A stretch of DNA of 31,321 nt from Actinomycetota bacterium (GCA_027730885.1 JAQCHM010000001.1:1-31321), one strand, 5' to 3'. Shown: positions 1 through 6,717, numbered from the stretch's first letter. Program-made: numbers and translations. Notes: generated by a model from the letters alone, not told the origin.

Positions 1-62
1 GGGGCTTGCAGAATCTCGCAGAATGCCTTAGCGCTAGGAAAAACGTGTGGCGACGCGGAGGG

Positions 63-809
63 CTACGGGCGCTCTCTGGGCGGGCCGGCTTGGGTGAATC
101 GGGTGCCCTCGGGGTCGTTGGCCCACGCGGCAGGTTGCTCCCAGGCATCGTCGTAGACGAGTTCTTGGAGGGGGCGACGGCGTACGGGGCCGTGGTTGCC
201 TTGGGGTTTGCCGAGGGGGATCGTGGCCGCGATGGTGACCTCTTCGGGTATGCCGATGAGTTGGCGGAGTTCGTTCTCCACCATGCGATGCCAGCCGGTC
301 ATCACCCCCCCGTAGCCCAAGGCCCGCGCCGCGAGCAGCAGGTTCTGACACGCGGGGAAGATCGAGGCGCCGTCCTGGAAGGCGCGGTGACGTCCGCGGA
401 TGCAGCCGAGGACCACGACGGGGGTCTGCTCGAAATGGTCGACGAAGTGTTGCATCGCCCGGGCCGTACGCGCCTTGGGGCTGTTCTCGGCGGCTCCGCT
501 CCCCTGGTCGTAACCGTCGTCGCTCCGCTTCTCCGACCAGCCTTTGCGGAAGGCTTCGCCCAGCAACGCCTTGGCCTGCAGCGCGATGGGTCCGTCACGC
601 AGCACCACAAAGCGGAAGTTCTGCCGGTTCGAGCCGGTGGGGGCGCGGGTCGCCGAGAAGAGCATCGTCGCCAGGTCCTCGTCGAGAATCGGGTCGGACG
701 TGTAGCGGCGGATGGAACGGGTGGTGGCCAAGCCCTCGAGCAGGGGAAGCGGAGGAGGCGGAGCGAACTCGGTCGGCTCCTCCTTGGGCGACGCGGTGTC
801 GTGAATCAC
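63..809 (-). CDS. Nitroreductase-family FMN oxidoreductase
   Basis: This is a probable FMN-dependent NAD(P)H oxidoreductase of the nitroreductase fold, about 248 residues, soluble and normally a homodimer. Visible family marks are the N-terminal TTRSIRRY segment that contacts the FMN phosphate, the APTGSNRQNFRF stretch, the GASIFPACQNLLLAARALG helix and the C-terminal PLGKPQG turn. The frame remains open upstream to a TTG at 833, but a GTG at 809 overlaps the stop of the preceding fragment as GTGA and leaves a normal-length protein, so I chose it. The substrate is unknown; members reduce nitro groups, quinones or flavins, or carry out desaturation. No partner gene is obvious. Family assignment is secure; the start and role are not. 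Confidence 0.85.
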   Translation of the reverse strand: MIHDTASPKEEPTEFAPPPPLPLLEGLATTRSIRRYTSDPILDEDLATMLFSATRAPTGSNRQNFRFVVLRDGPIALQAKALLGEAFRKGWSEKRSDDGYDQGSGAAENSPKARTARAMQHFVDHFEQTPVVVLGCIRGRHRAFQDGASIFPACQNLLLAARALGYGGVMTGWHRMVENELRQLIGIPEEVTIAATIPLGKPQGNHGPVRRRPLQELVYDDAWEQPAAWANDPEGTRFTQAGPPRERP

Positions 810-1108
810 CGGGACACGATCGCACGGATGCAAGGAAGGGACCAGCCAGCATTCCAGGCAACCAGTAGCGTCAGCCGATGCTCGCTCGCCGGGACCGACG
901 GGGTCACCTCGCCGCCGTCCCCGGGGCTCAACCAGGCCAAGGGTCGGAATTCGGCCATTGCCACCAGGACGGCGAAACAGACGAAGACGAACGGGTGATC
1001 GCCCAAGTAGGCGTCTGCGGGTGTGTGAAGCGCCATCGAGACCAAGAGCGCGAGAGCAGACCCGATTACAGCTATGAGGTAAAGGGGAAAGCTGAGACGC
1101 TTGGTCAT
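806..1108 (-). pseudogene. N-terminal fragment of a membrane sensor protein
   Basis: The first 70 or so residues form two hydrophobic helices (LYLIAVIGSALALLVSMAL and PFVFVCFAVLVAMAEF) followed by FRPLAWLSPGDGGEVTPS. That pattern resembles the membrane N-terminus of HD-GYP or GGDEF signalling proteins of actinobacteria, where the sequence would continue with more helices. Here it switches after EVTPS to about 30 residues of low-complexity character and stops, with no catalytic domain. The stop overlaps the nitroreductase GTG as GTGA, which may be accidental. I read it as a truncated gene produced by a deletion; a genuine small two-helix membrane protein remains possible. Confidence 0.4.
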
Positions 1109-1211
1109 TCTTTGGTCTGGTAATTGTTCGTGGCGGCGCGGCCGCCCGACGATGGTCAGCGAGATGGCCGTGTAGTTACTGTCGGCACTTCTCGCTGGTT
1201 CCTAACGAAAT

Positions 1212-1239
1212 CGACACCCGATGTTTCCATCGGGTGTCG
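1212..1239 (-). terminator. Rho-independent-like terminator after the micropeptide pair
   Basis: A perfect 12-bp stem (CGACACCCGATG pairing with CATCGGGTGTCG) closes a 4-nt loop. On the minus strand it is followed by ATTTCGTT, a short T-rich tail. It lies 47 nt after the stop of the second micropeptide and before the sensor fragment, so it fits as the end of the micropeptide transcript. Confidence 0.65.
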
Positions 1240-1286
1240 CGTCTGCCGATCGAGTCGGCGAGGGGGAGTTCCCTAGAAGGGAGGGT

Positions 1287-1382
1287 TCACCACTTCAGGG
1301 GCGCACCGAGGGAAGCGACGAGGCCGGCGAGGGTGACGACTGCGGTGGTGGCGTTGACGGTGAACTTGGTCTTGAAGGTCAT
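1287..1382 (-). CDS. Micropeptide 1 of a tandem pair, C-terminus ASLGAPLKW
   Basis: This is a 31-residue peptide too short for most gene callers. It begins MTFKTKF (basic), continues with a hydrophobic stretch (VNATTAVVTLAGLV) and ends ASLGAPLKW. AAAGGAA lies about 7 nt upstream of the ATG. Its C-terminus matches the neighbouring micropeptide at 1464-1562 residue for residue except L for R, while the codons for V, A, S, G and A differ between the copies, which indicates selection on the peptide. The layout (basic N-terminus, hydrophobic core, small residues, short polar tail) is like a signal peptide or an exported pheromone precursor. I do not recognise the family, and export is inferred only. 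Confidence 0.75.
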   Translation of the reverse strand: MTFKTKFTVNATTAVVTLAGLVASLGAPLKW

Positions 1383-1463
1383 GATGGGTTCCTTTGTTGT
1401 TTCGATTGTTTGGGCTGCGTTAGACGAACTGAAGGGGGCTGGGCAGGCTGTGCGTGTGGTCAA

Positions 1464-1562
1464 TTACCACTTGCGGGGGGCGCCGAGTGACGCCACCGCG
1501 AGCATCAAACTGGCGACTGCCGTGGCGGTCCTGCCGTAGCTGAGGTTCCGAACTCGATTCAT
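1464..1562 (-). CDS. Micropeptide 2 of a tandem pair, C-terminus ASLGAPRKW
   Basis: This 32-residue peptide starts MNRVRNLSYGR, has a hydrophobic core TATAVASLMLAV and ends ASLGAPRKW. A strong ribosome binding site, AAGGAG, sits 7 nt before the ATG, which selects this start over the longer open frame reaching back to 1709. The gene precedes micropeptide 1 on the same strand with 81 nt between them, and both end before a common hairpin terminator. The paralogues share little sequence outside the hydrophobic character and the last nine residues. Possible roles are a secreted signal, a small membrane regulator or a leader peptide; the sequence does not decide between them. Confidence 0.75.
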   Translation of the reverse strand: MNRVRNLSYGRTATAVASLMLAVASLGAPRKW

Positions 1563-1682
1563 GTGGACTCCTTGTCGTGATGGTTGCTTTGCCGCTGGCC
1601 AATGCATCGACGACAACCCTCTCGAGCTAAATAGGTTCATCGACTCTCCACGGCTGAGCACGCTCACCCAACGCGGCCGCGC

Positions 1683-1718
1683 CGGCACTCGCCCGATCGT
1701 CGGAGCCACCGAGTGCCG
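1683..1718 (-). terminator. Hairpin between the 2OG oxygenase gene and the micropeptides
   Basis: CGGCACTCG (1683-1691) pairs perfectly with CGAGTGCCG (1710-1718) around an 18-nt loop. It lies just after the 2OG oxygenase stop on the minus strand and has no T tract, so it may be a weak terminator or an attenuating structure. The rest of 1563-1736 holds no gene that I can support. A TATTTA element on the minus strand near 1625-1635 could be a -10 box for the micropeptides, but the evidence is weak. Confidence 0.3.
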
Positions 1719-1736
1719 CCCAACGATCTTCGATGG

Positions 1737-2366
1737 TCAGGCCGACCGGAACCATCCGGCGATGCTGTACCGAGAGCGCTGCGCGGGGAGCACCTCGTGG
1801 GGTACCTCCTCGCTCAGGAAGACGACCAGGCGACCGTAGATCGGGGCAACCGTTCTGCTACCTTGCGCGTCGGGCTCTGACGCCGACGGTGCGTAGAGAA
1901 CCAGCGCGCCGCCGTCGTCGCTCGCCCACGCCCGGTTGAGGTAGAGCACGGTCGAGACTCGCCGGCTCGCCCCGCCGCGGAAGGCATCGCGGTGTCGCTG
2001 GTAAAAACTGCCGGCTGGGTACCAGGCGAGATGGCACTCGTACTCGAACAGCCCGAGGAACAGCGTCCGGTTGAGCTCGTTGCGCAGCGACTCGATCCAG
2101 TCGAAGTACGAGCGGGTGATCGCATCGTCGGGATCGAGCCAGAGAATGCGGTCGTTTCGCAACGATTCGTGGAGGCGGTCGTTTCCCCGGCCAACGCCGC
2201 CGAAGGCGAAGTCATCGATGGGCTGTCGCCGAGCTCGAGACCAGAGAGCATCGACGAGCTCGGGTGGCAGGGCCTCGTCGACCACCGCCACACCGTGGTC
2301 CGCGAGGCTATCGATGACCTGCGCCGCCACCTCGGCCGAGATCCGGGCCACCCCCCCTGTCGTCAC
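1737..2366 (-). CDS. SM-20/prolyl-hydroxylase-like 2OG-Fe(II) oxygenase
   Basis: This is a single-domain oxygenase of about 209 residues that uses 2-oxoglutarate, O2 and Fe(II), related to the EGLN/SM-20 prolyl hydroxylase group. The iron ligands are visible as H125 and D127 in YQRHRDAF and H190 in EEVPHEVLP, with R199 in the SRYSIAGWF strand placed to bind 2-oxoglutarate. The line FEYECHLAWYPAGSFYQRHRD and the Gly-rich DDGGALVLY strand are typical. The open frame extends to 2585, but that would overlap the neighbouring NIPSNAP gene; a GTG at 2366 keeps the complete domain, and a GTG at 2351 is also possible. It is encoded just upstream of the micropeptides on the same strand. The substrate is unknown; relatives modify proteins or small molecules. 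Confidence 0.8.
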   Translation of the reverse strand: MTTGGVARISAEVAAQVIDSLADHGVAVVDEALPPELVDALWSRARRQPIDDFAFGGVGRGNDRLHESLRNDRILWLDPDDAITRSYFDWIESLRNELNRTLFLGLFEYECHLAWYPAGSFYQRHRDAFRGGASRRVSTVLYLNRAWASDDGGALVLYAPSASEPDAQGSRTVAPIYGRLVVFLSEEVPHEVLPAQRSRYSIAGWFRSA

Positions 2367-2535
2367 GTCGGGAGCGTACCCAGCGCCTCGGTCAGCTCGA
2401 CCGGTCACGAGTGGCCGAGTCACCGACCACCAGCTCGCCGAGCAGCGGTCGATCCGTTCGACGGACAGGGCGGCCGTCTGATAGCACGGGCAGGCACACA
2501 TTCCGTCACCCGGTGACACGTCGAGGAGGACCGCC

Positions 2536-2856
2536 ATGCTGTTCGAGCTACGCCAGTACCGCTGCCACGAGGGCCAGCGCGACAATTGGGTTCGCTACAT
2601 GGAGGAGGTCATCATCCCGTTCCAGGTGAGCAAGGGAATGGTGATTGCCGGCAGCTTCACCGGCGAGGACGAGGACAACCTGTACATCTGGATCCGCCGG
2701 TTTGCCTCCGAGGAGGAGCGGGCGGCCCTGTACAAGGCCGTCTACAAGAGCGACACCTGGGTCAACGACATCTCCCCCAAGATCCCCGAGATGCTGGACC
2801 GGGAACAGATCAAGGTCACCCGGCTCATCCCCACTGCCAAGTCGATCATCAGCTGA
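2536..2856 (+). CDS. NIPSNAP-family protein
   Basis: This 106-residue protein is one NIPSNAP dimeric alpha/beta-barrel (ferredoxin-like) domain. The opening MLFELRQYRC, the central FTGEDEDNLYIWIRRFAS and the C-terminal IPEMLDRE are characteristic. A strong GAGGAGG ribosome binding site lies 7-8 nt before the ATG. Its biochemical role is not established in the family; bacterial copies often sit beside oxygenases or dehydrogenases of catabolic clusters. It is divergent from the 2OG oxygenase gene. An IS remnant begins just after it. Confidence 0.85.
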   Translation: MLFELRQYRCHEGQRDNWVRYMEEVIIPFQVSKGMVIAGSFTGEDEDNLYIWIRRFASEEERAALYKAVYKSDTWVNDISPKIPEMLDREQIKVTRLIPTAKSIIS

Positions 2857-2863
2857 CCCAACG

Positions 2864-2874
2864 TTCCGGGCGGC
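2864..2874. repeat. Left copy of an 11-bp direct repeat flanking the IS remnant
   Basis: TTCCGGGCGGC occurs here, 8 nt after the NIPSNAP stop, and again in the same orientation at 3617-3627, just after the transposase stop. The pair brackets the transposase remnant. It could be a remnant of an element end or of recombination. Confidence 0.5.
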
Positions 2875-2934
2875 GGGACGCGCTCCGATGGCGTCGACTC
2901 CCCCGGCGACCTATCGTCCGGCGATGACCTTTGG

Positions 2935-3600
2935 CACCCGATTCCAATCGCCAAGACCACCGTGTAGCAGATCCTCACCGACAACGGCATCGAACCATCC
3001 CCGAACCGATCCGAGGTGACCTGGACCGAGTTCCTGCACTCCCAAGCAGCGGTCGCGTGCGACTTCTTCACCGTCGACACCGCGTTCCTACGCCGCTACT
3101 ACGTCCTGTTCTTCATCAACGTCAACACCCGCGAAGTGTTCTACGCCGGCCTCACCGCCAACCCCACCGGCGCCTGGACCACCCAAGCAGCCCACAACCT
3201 CTTCCTGCGCCACGGCGAACAACTCGACACTGCTCGGGCACTGGTCCGCGACCGCGGAAGCCAATTCGTTGACTCGTTCGACGAGATCTTCCGGACCGAA
3301 GGCTTCAAGATCCTCCAAACGCCCGTCCGGACCGCGGTCGCCAACACCTTCGCAGAGCGCTGGATCGGATCGATCCGCCGAGAACTCCTCGACCGCACCA
3401 TCATCTGGAACCGCCGCCAGCTCGAACGACTCGTCGGCGACTACATCGAACACTACAACCAGCATCGGCCACACCAATCCCTCGGCCAGCGCCCGCCAAC
3501 ACCGGACCACGGTCCACCCGAGGCTCCGCCAGCGACCGTCACCGTGCTGCGCACCAGCCGATGCGACGGCCTCATCCACGAATACCGAAACGCCGCCTAA
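2935..3600 (+). pseudogene. IS481-like transposase, truncated, with a premature TAG
   Basis: This is the DDE integrase core of an IS481/IS3-group transposase, about 194 residues from a GTG at 3016. The catalytic acidic residues are visible in CDFFTVDT, in VRDRGSQFVD and as the Glu of FAERWIGSIRREL, and the tail HYNQHRPHQSLGQRPP is typical. Homology continues upstream of 3016 through QILTDNGIEPSPNRSEV, but the codon at 2965-2967 is TAG where the family has Trp (TVWQIL), and the N-terminal helix-turn-helix half is missing before about 2935. The element is therefore a dead remnant and cannot be mobile by itself. Confidence 0.85.
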
Positions 3601-3967
3601 CCAGCCACGACCGACTTTCCGGGCGGCACAGGCCATGGCGGAATGAGGCCTGGGCCAGTTCGCCTGCATCGTCTGTGAGGTTGCCGCCCATGATGCCGGC
3701 GGCGAGTCCCCCGAACATCTTGAGGCACTCGCCGATGGTGTCGAGCTGTTCCTGCACTCGGAGGAACTCGGCAGCCATACTCCGCAACAGCATCGTCCGG
3801 ATCTCTTCGGGGGTGCCGAACTCGGCGAAGGCGTCGGTCTCGTTGTAGCCGAACGCCTGGGCGAGGATGAGTGCCCGCTGGTCCTCAAGGTCGGGAAGCT
3901 CGTTCGAGAGGGTGTCGGTATCGTCGACGCCCTTGGCCTGGTCGTCGTCGTGCATCGCGGCGGTCAT
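3572..3967 (-). CDS. Hypothetical protein, 3' end replaced by IS sequence
   Basis: I do not recognise this gene. Its ATG overlaps the stop of the upstream gene as ATGA, so the two are translationally coupled. The first 105 residues look like a genuine protein: an acidic start (MHDDDQAKGVDDTDT), then helices such as ALILAQAFGYNETDAFAEFG and MLLRSMAAEFLRVQEQLDTI, then GGLAAGIMGGNLTDDAGELAQ. From about 3645 down to the stop at 3572 the codons run into the IS remnant and give an Arg-rich tail, so the native C-terminus appears lost. The helical part could be a partner-binding protein. Whether the truncated product works is unknown. Confidence 0.6.
   Translation of the reverse strand: MTAAMHDDDQAKGVDDTDTLSNELPDLEDQRALILAQAFGYNETDAFAEFGTPEEIRTMLLRSMAAEFLRVQEQLDTIGECLKMFGGLAAGIMGGNLTDDAGELAQASFRHGLCRPESRSWLVRRRFGIRG
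3617..3627. repeat. Right copy of the 11-bp direct repeat flanking the IS remnant
   Basis: This is the second TTCCGGGCGGC, 16 nt after the transposase stop, identical to 2864-2874. It lies inside the 3' end of the truncated minus-strand gene, close to where that reading frame loses coherent character. Confidence 0.5.
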
Positions 3968-4389
3968 GCCGCCACCTCGGCCCGTGCTGGTTCCACGACA
4001 TCGCCGAAGAAAGGGTCGGGCATGGCCTGGAAGAACAGCTCGGCGACGATTCCGGTCAAGCAGTTGAAGAGTTCCCCGAGACTCTCCTCGCTGCCCCACT
4101 CGAGCTGGCAGTTCCGACGCAGATGCACCCACAAGGAGAGAATGGCGTTTGACACCTGGTCTCGGATAACGGTGCTCGCCTGGTACTCGAGACGCTGGCC
4201 GACGTACGTGTGAATGTCTTCAGGGCCACCGCCGTGGCGGCTCTGGAAATGCCACCCATCCTCGGCGACCCTGCGGAAGACCTCGTCTATCGCAGCGCCG
4301 GCCCGTAGGCCCACTTCGTTGACTTGCTGCTCAATCTCCAAACCGAGGGTGACGGATCGGGGATGGTCGGTGGTCTGATCAATGGTCAT
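3964..4389 (-). CDS. Hypothetical helical protein, first gene of a two-gene operon
   Basis: This is a soluble, mostly helical protein of 141 residues with no family that I recognise. The start at 4389 is chosen because GGAGAAG lies about 5 nt upstream; the frame is open to 4443 without such support. Visible segments are TLGLEIEQQVNEVGLRAGAA, WHFQSRHGGGPEDIHTYVGQ and a Trp- and Cys-bearing helix region around LWVHLRRNCQLEW. It overlaps the next gene by 4 nt (ATGA). The pair sits downstream of tRNA-Pro, a location often colonised by accessory DNA, and next to an IS remnant, so both may be accessory genes. Confidence 0.65.
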   Translation of the reverse strand: MTIDQTTDHPRSVTLGLEIEQQVNEVGLRAGAAIDEVFRRVAEDGWHFQSRHGGGPEDIHTYVGQRLEYQASTVIRDQVSNAILSLWVHLRRNCQLEWGSEESLGELFNCLTGIVAELFFQAMPDPFFGDVVEPARAEVAA

Positions 4390-4457
4390 GGACTTCTCCG
4401 GTGCTGTTGGCGTCCGGATTGGCGTCTCAGACTCATCGACCACCTGGCCCCAGGGCC

Positions 4458-4480
4458 TCCGCAGGTCGTTTACCTGCGGA
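4458..4480 (-). terminator. Hairpin after tRNA-Pro
   Basis: A perfect 9-bp stem (TCCGCAGGT with ACCTGCGGA) and a 5-nt loop lie 5 nt after the tRNA 3' end on the minus strand. There is no T tract. It could terminate the tRNA transcript or guide 3' processing. Confidence 0.5.
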
Positions 4481-4485
4481 AACTC

Positions 4486-4563
4486 TGGTCGGGCTGGGGA
4501 GATTCGAACTCCCGACCTCTTGACCCCCAGTCAAGCGCGCTAACCAAACTGCGCCACAGCCCG
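4486..4563 (-). tRNA. tRNA-Pro(GGG)
   Basis: On the minus strand the acceptor arm CGGGCTG pairs with CAGCCCG, followed by a discriminator A and an encoded CCA. The anticodon stem CTTGA/TCAAG closes the loop CTGGGGG, giving anticodon GGG. The T arm contains GTTCGAATC. The cloverleaf is complete. Confidence 0.95.
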
Positions 4564-4621
4564 TGGCGGCACGAGCGTACCTGCATGGGCGGCCGTTCCC
4601 TGTCCCCCGTTAGCGGGATAA

Positions 4622-4840
4622 TCAGAACTTCTGAACGAGCCAGATGATGCCCTCGATCAAGCGCCATCCGAGGTACAGAACGAGCGCTGCGACCATCACC
4701 CAGAAGTGCCAAGGGGCCTTGGCCGTCGGCGGATTCTTGAGATCCGCCACGTCGACCTTGGCGTCGCACGCAGCGCAGGTGCCGCTGGTGGTCAACGCCG
4801 TCGGCGCTCGGTACTCGTCGCAGGTGTCGCACCAAGGCAT
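4622..4840 (-). CDS. Small zinc-ribbon membrane protein
   Basis: This 72-residue protein has an N-terminal zinc-ribbon-like pair of knuckles, C4 and C7 (CDTC) with C22 and C25 (CAAC), and one C-terminal transmembrane helix (WVMVAALVLYLGWRLIEGII). The N-terminal ribbon most likely faces the cytoplasm. The function is unknown. It starts at an ATG without a clear ribosome binding site, so it may be leaderless or coupled to an unseen transcript. Confidence 0.75.
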   Translation of the reverse strand: MPWCDTCDEYRAPTALTTSGTCAACDAKVDVADLKNPPTAKAPWHFWVMVAALVLYLGWRLIEGIIWLVQKF

Positions 4841-4864
4841 CGTTCGAAGCCTATGCGGGCGGTT

Positions 4865-5728
4865 TCAGCTCCAAACGCCGAAGCCCAGTCCGGCGCCGGT
4901 TCCCGCCGGCGTCCTGTATCCCGGGACGTAGTCGATTAGTTCGAAGCGTCGATCGGAAAGCATGGCCGCGGTGACCAACCAGTTCTTCACCTCGGAGGTG
5001 CCCGCGACGAAGGTCGACTCGGGAATGGCAACGACGGCATCGAGGTCGCCGGCCTCCAGTGCTGCGAGCACCCGCCGATCGAACTCCTCGAGCACGATGA
5101 AGTGGCTCAGGCCTCCAGAAGCGACGACCCCGATTCGAGTGTCGGCATCGAAACTGTCGACGGCGGATCGAAGCATCCGCCCGAAGTCACGACAACGAGC
5201 GGCGCGGGGCTGCGTCGGCGGGTTGTACGTGTTGACCATGATGGGCACGATCGGGACATCACCCAGAAGCCGCCGAAGCGGGAACCCGAAGGCATGACCC
5301 ATGCCCAACTCGGGCCGCGGCAACGATTCGCTTGCCGCAACGTCGAAGCCGACCGACATCGCGGTGTCGATCAGGTGCTTCGCAAGGTCGACCGCCACCA
5401 GCGTGGTGGCCCCGGCAAGGTGCACGAAGATCATCGAATGGTCGAGACGACGCATCCAGAAGCGTGCGGTCGGGCTCTGCGCCAGGCGGTGGTAACAGGC
5501 GCTCGTCGTGAACATGAGGGTCCACGTGATGGCGTAGACCAGGGCGACGCCCGGTGAGCCGGCGGCGGTGGCCTTCGTCACCAGGTGGACACCGGCCGGC
5601 ACCGAGGCAATCGCAGCTACGTGGTGGAGGCGCCCTCGCAAGCGAGGCCGAGGGCCGTACACCGGATGAGTGAGAACATCGTGCAAACCGCCGAATTCGA
5701 ATCTTGAGTGGAGGATTAAGGCGGTCAT
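4865..5728 (-). CDS. Chimera: hemolysin III N-terminus fused to LigB C-terminal half
   Basis: Residues 1 to about 106 match the start of hemolysin III/PAQR membrane proteins: KPRLRG-like PRPRLRGRLHHVAA, then FTTSACYHRLAQSP and MRRLDHSMIFVHLAG. From about residue 107 the sequence becomes the second half of a LigB-type extradiol dioxygenase: AKHLIDTAMSVGFDVAAS, GMGHAFGFP, VPIVPIMVNTYNPP, GVVASGGLSHF and TSEVKNWLVTAA. The frame is continuous for 287 residues. The hemolysin III C-terminal helices and metal-site histidines are missing, and so is the LigB N-terminal half with its two iron-binding histidines. The junction is near 5400-5420. It is probably a deletion fusion and unlikely to be an active dioxygenase. 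The start at 5728 lacks a clear ribosome binding site. Confidence 0.8.
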   Translation of the reverse strand: MTALILHSRFEFGGLHDVLTHPVYGPRPRLRGRLHHVAAIASVPAGVHLVTKATAAGSPGVALVYAITWTLMFTTSACYHRLAQSPTARFWMRRLDHSMIFVHLAGATTLVAVDLAKHLIDTAMSVGFDVAASESLPRPELGMGHAFGFPLRRLLGDVPIVPIMVNTYNPPTQPRAARCRDFGRMLRSAVDSFDADTRIGVVASGGLSHFIVLEEFDRRVLAALEAGDLDAVVAIPESTFVAGTSEVKNWLVTAAMLSDRRFELIDYVPGYRTPAGTGAGLGFGVWS

Positions 5729-5821
5729 GAGGGTTACTCAACACCTGACCTCGGTCCCGGTGATCGGGGCGATCCCTACTCCTCTGGGGCCCGGTGGGGG
5801 ACGTGGGACTAGGGTTCGGCC

Positions 5822-6709
5822 ATGGACTTCGCCGTCGGAAAGCTGTTCCACTTGGGCCATCTCGTCGAGGACCTGGAGGCCGTGGACCGTTGGTACGACG
5901 ACATCTTCGGGTGCGTTCGCTTCTACCACGGCTACGAGAAGGCGGCGCGCCGCACCGCGTCACTCCTGGTCATCAGCGACATGGTGATGGAACCGATCAT
6001 GCCCTCAGCTGCGCCCGAGGATGCCCAGTCACCGCTGGGCAAGTTCAAGACGCGATTCGGCAACCGGCTGCATTCCATCGCCTGGTACGTCGACGACATC
6101 GGCGCCTGCTCGGCCCACCTGGCCGACAATGGCATTCGACAGGTCGGGCTCACCGGCAAACCGGTCACCGACCCCCGTATCCAGGTGGCGGTGTGGACGC
6201 ACCCGAAGGACACCCGTGCACTGTGGGAGTTCTGCGAGCCGGGATTCGCGCGGGACCCGCGGCTCGACGCCGCATGGTCCGATGGGTTCTGGCGCAACGA
6301 GCATCCACTGCGGATCCAGCGGACGGCGTACATCAGCGTGGTGTTGAATGATCTTGCCGAGGCCCCGTCGCTCTACGGCCAAGCGCTCGGCGGCACGCTC
6401 CTTCATGAGGAGGAATCTGGCGGAGCTCGACGAGCCTTCTACGCGGTGGGCGAGGAGACCGTGATCCAGGCGATCCAACCAGTCCAACCCGGTACGGTCG
6501 AGGCCGATGATCTCAAGCGAAACGGCGAAGGGGTGCACGAGATCGTCTTCGCCACATCAGACCTCGGTGCTGCCGCCGCGTTCCTCGAGGCGAAGGGCCA
6601 GCGTCTCGAACGTCGGTCGGGCGACGCGTTCTGGATCAACATCGACGACTCGTTCGGCTTGAACGTCGGTTTCACCGACCGCAACATCCCGAACGACAAG
6701 CGAGGCTGA
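5822..6709 (+). CDS. Two-domain VOC (glyoxalase/extradiol dioxygenase fold) protein
   Basis: This 295-residue protein carries two vicinal-oxygen-chelate modules, roughly residues 5-140 and 165-290. The first has a typical opening (KLFHLGHLVEDLEAVDRWYDDIFG) and the pair RLHSIAWYVDD and LWEFCEP, which can supply His and Glu metal ligands. The second opens QRTAYISVVLNDLAEAPSLYG and has GVHEIVFATSDL. It may be a ring-cleavage dioxygenase, lyase or isomerase acting on a small cyclic or thiol-conjugated substrate. The start follows no clear ribosome binding site, so a leaderless transcript is possible. It converges on the LLM oxidoreductase gene 8 nt downstream. Confidence 0.8.
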   Translation: MDFAVGKLFHLGHLVEDLEAVDRWYDDIFGCVRFYHGYEKAARRTASLLVISDMVMEPIMPSAAPEDAQSPLGKFKTRFGNRLHSIAWYVDDIGACSAHLADNGIRQVGLTGKPVTDPRIQVAVWTHPKDTRALWEFCEPGFARDPRLDAAWSDGFWRNEHPLRIQRTAYISVVLNDLAEAPSLYGQALGGTLLHEEESGGARRAFYAVGEETVIQAIQPVQPGTVEADDLKRNGEGVHEIVFATSDLGAAAAFLEAKGQRLERRSGDAFWINIDDSFGLNVGFTDRNIPNDKRG

Positions 6710-6717
6710 GACCCTGC

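Noticed and set aside
6..998. Long plus-strand ORF opposite the nitroreductase
   Set aside because: It is the high-GC antisense shadow of a clear nitroreductase gene and has no family character.
1234..1539. Plus-strand ORF of 101 codons spanning the micropeptide region
   Set aside because: The opposite strand carries two ORFs with ribosome binding sites, a terminator and synonymous differences between copies; the plus ORF has no ribosome binding site.
2742..3080. Minus-strand ORF with a lipoprotein-like LAIGIGC segment
   Set aside because: It spans the antisense of the NIPSNAP 3' end and the IS remnant, and the segment is too far from its start to be a signal peptide.
5259..5963. Minus-strand ORF of 234 codons across the chimera
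   Set aside because: It is Arg- and Pro-rich, out of frame with the recognised hemolysin III and LigB segments, and has no domain.
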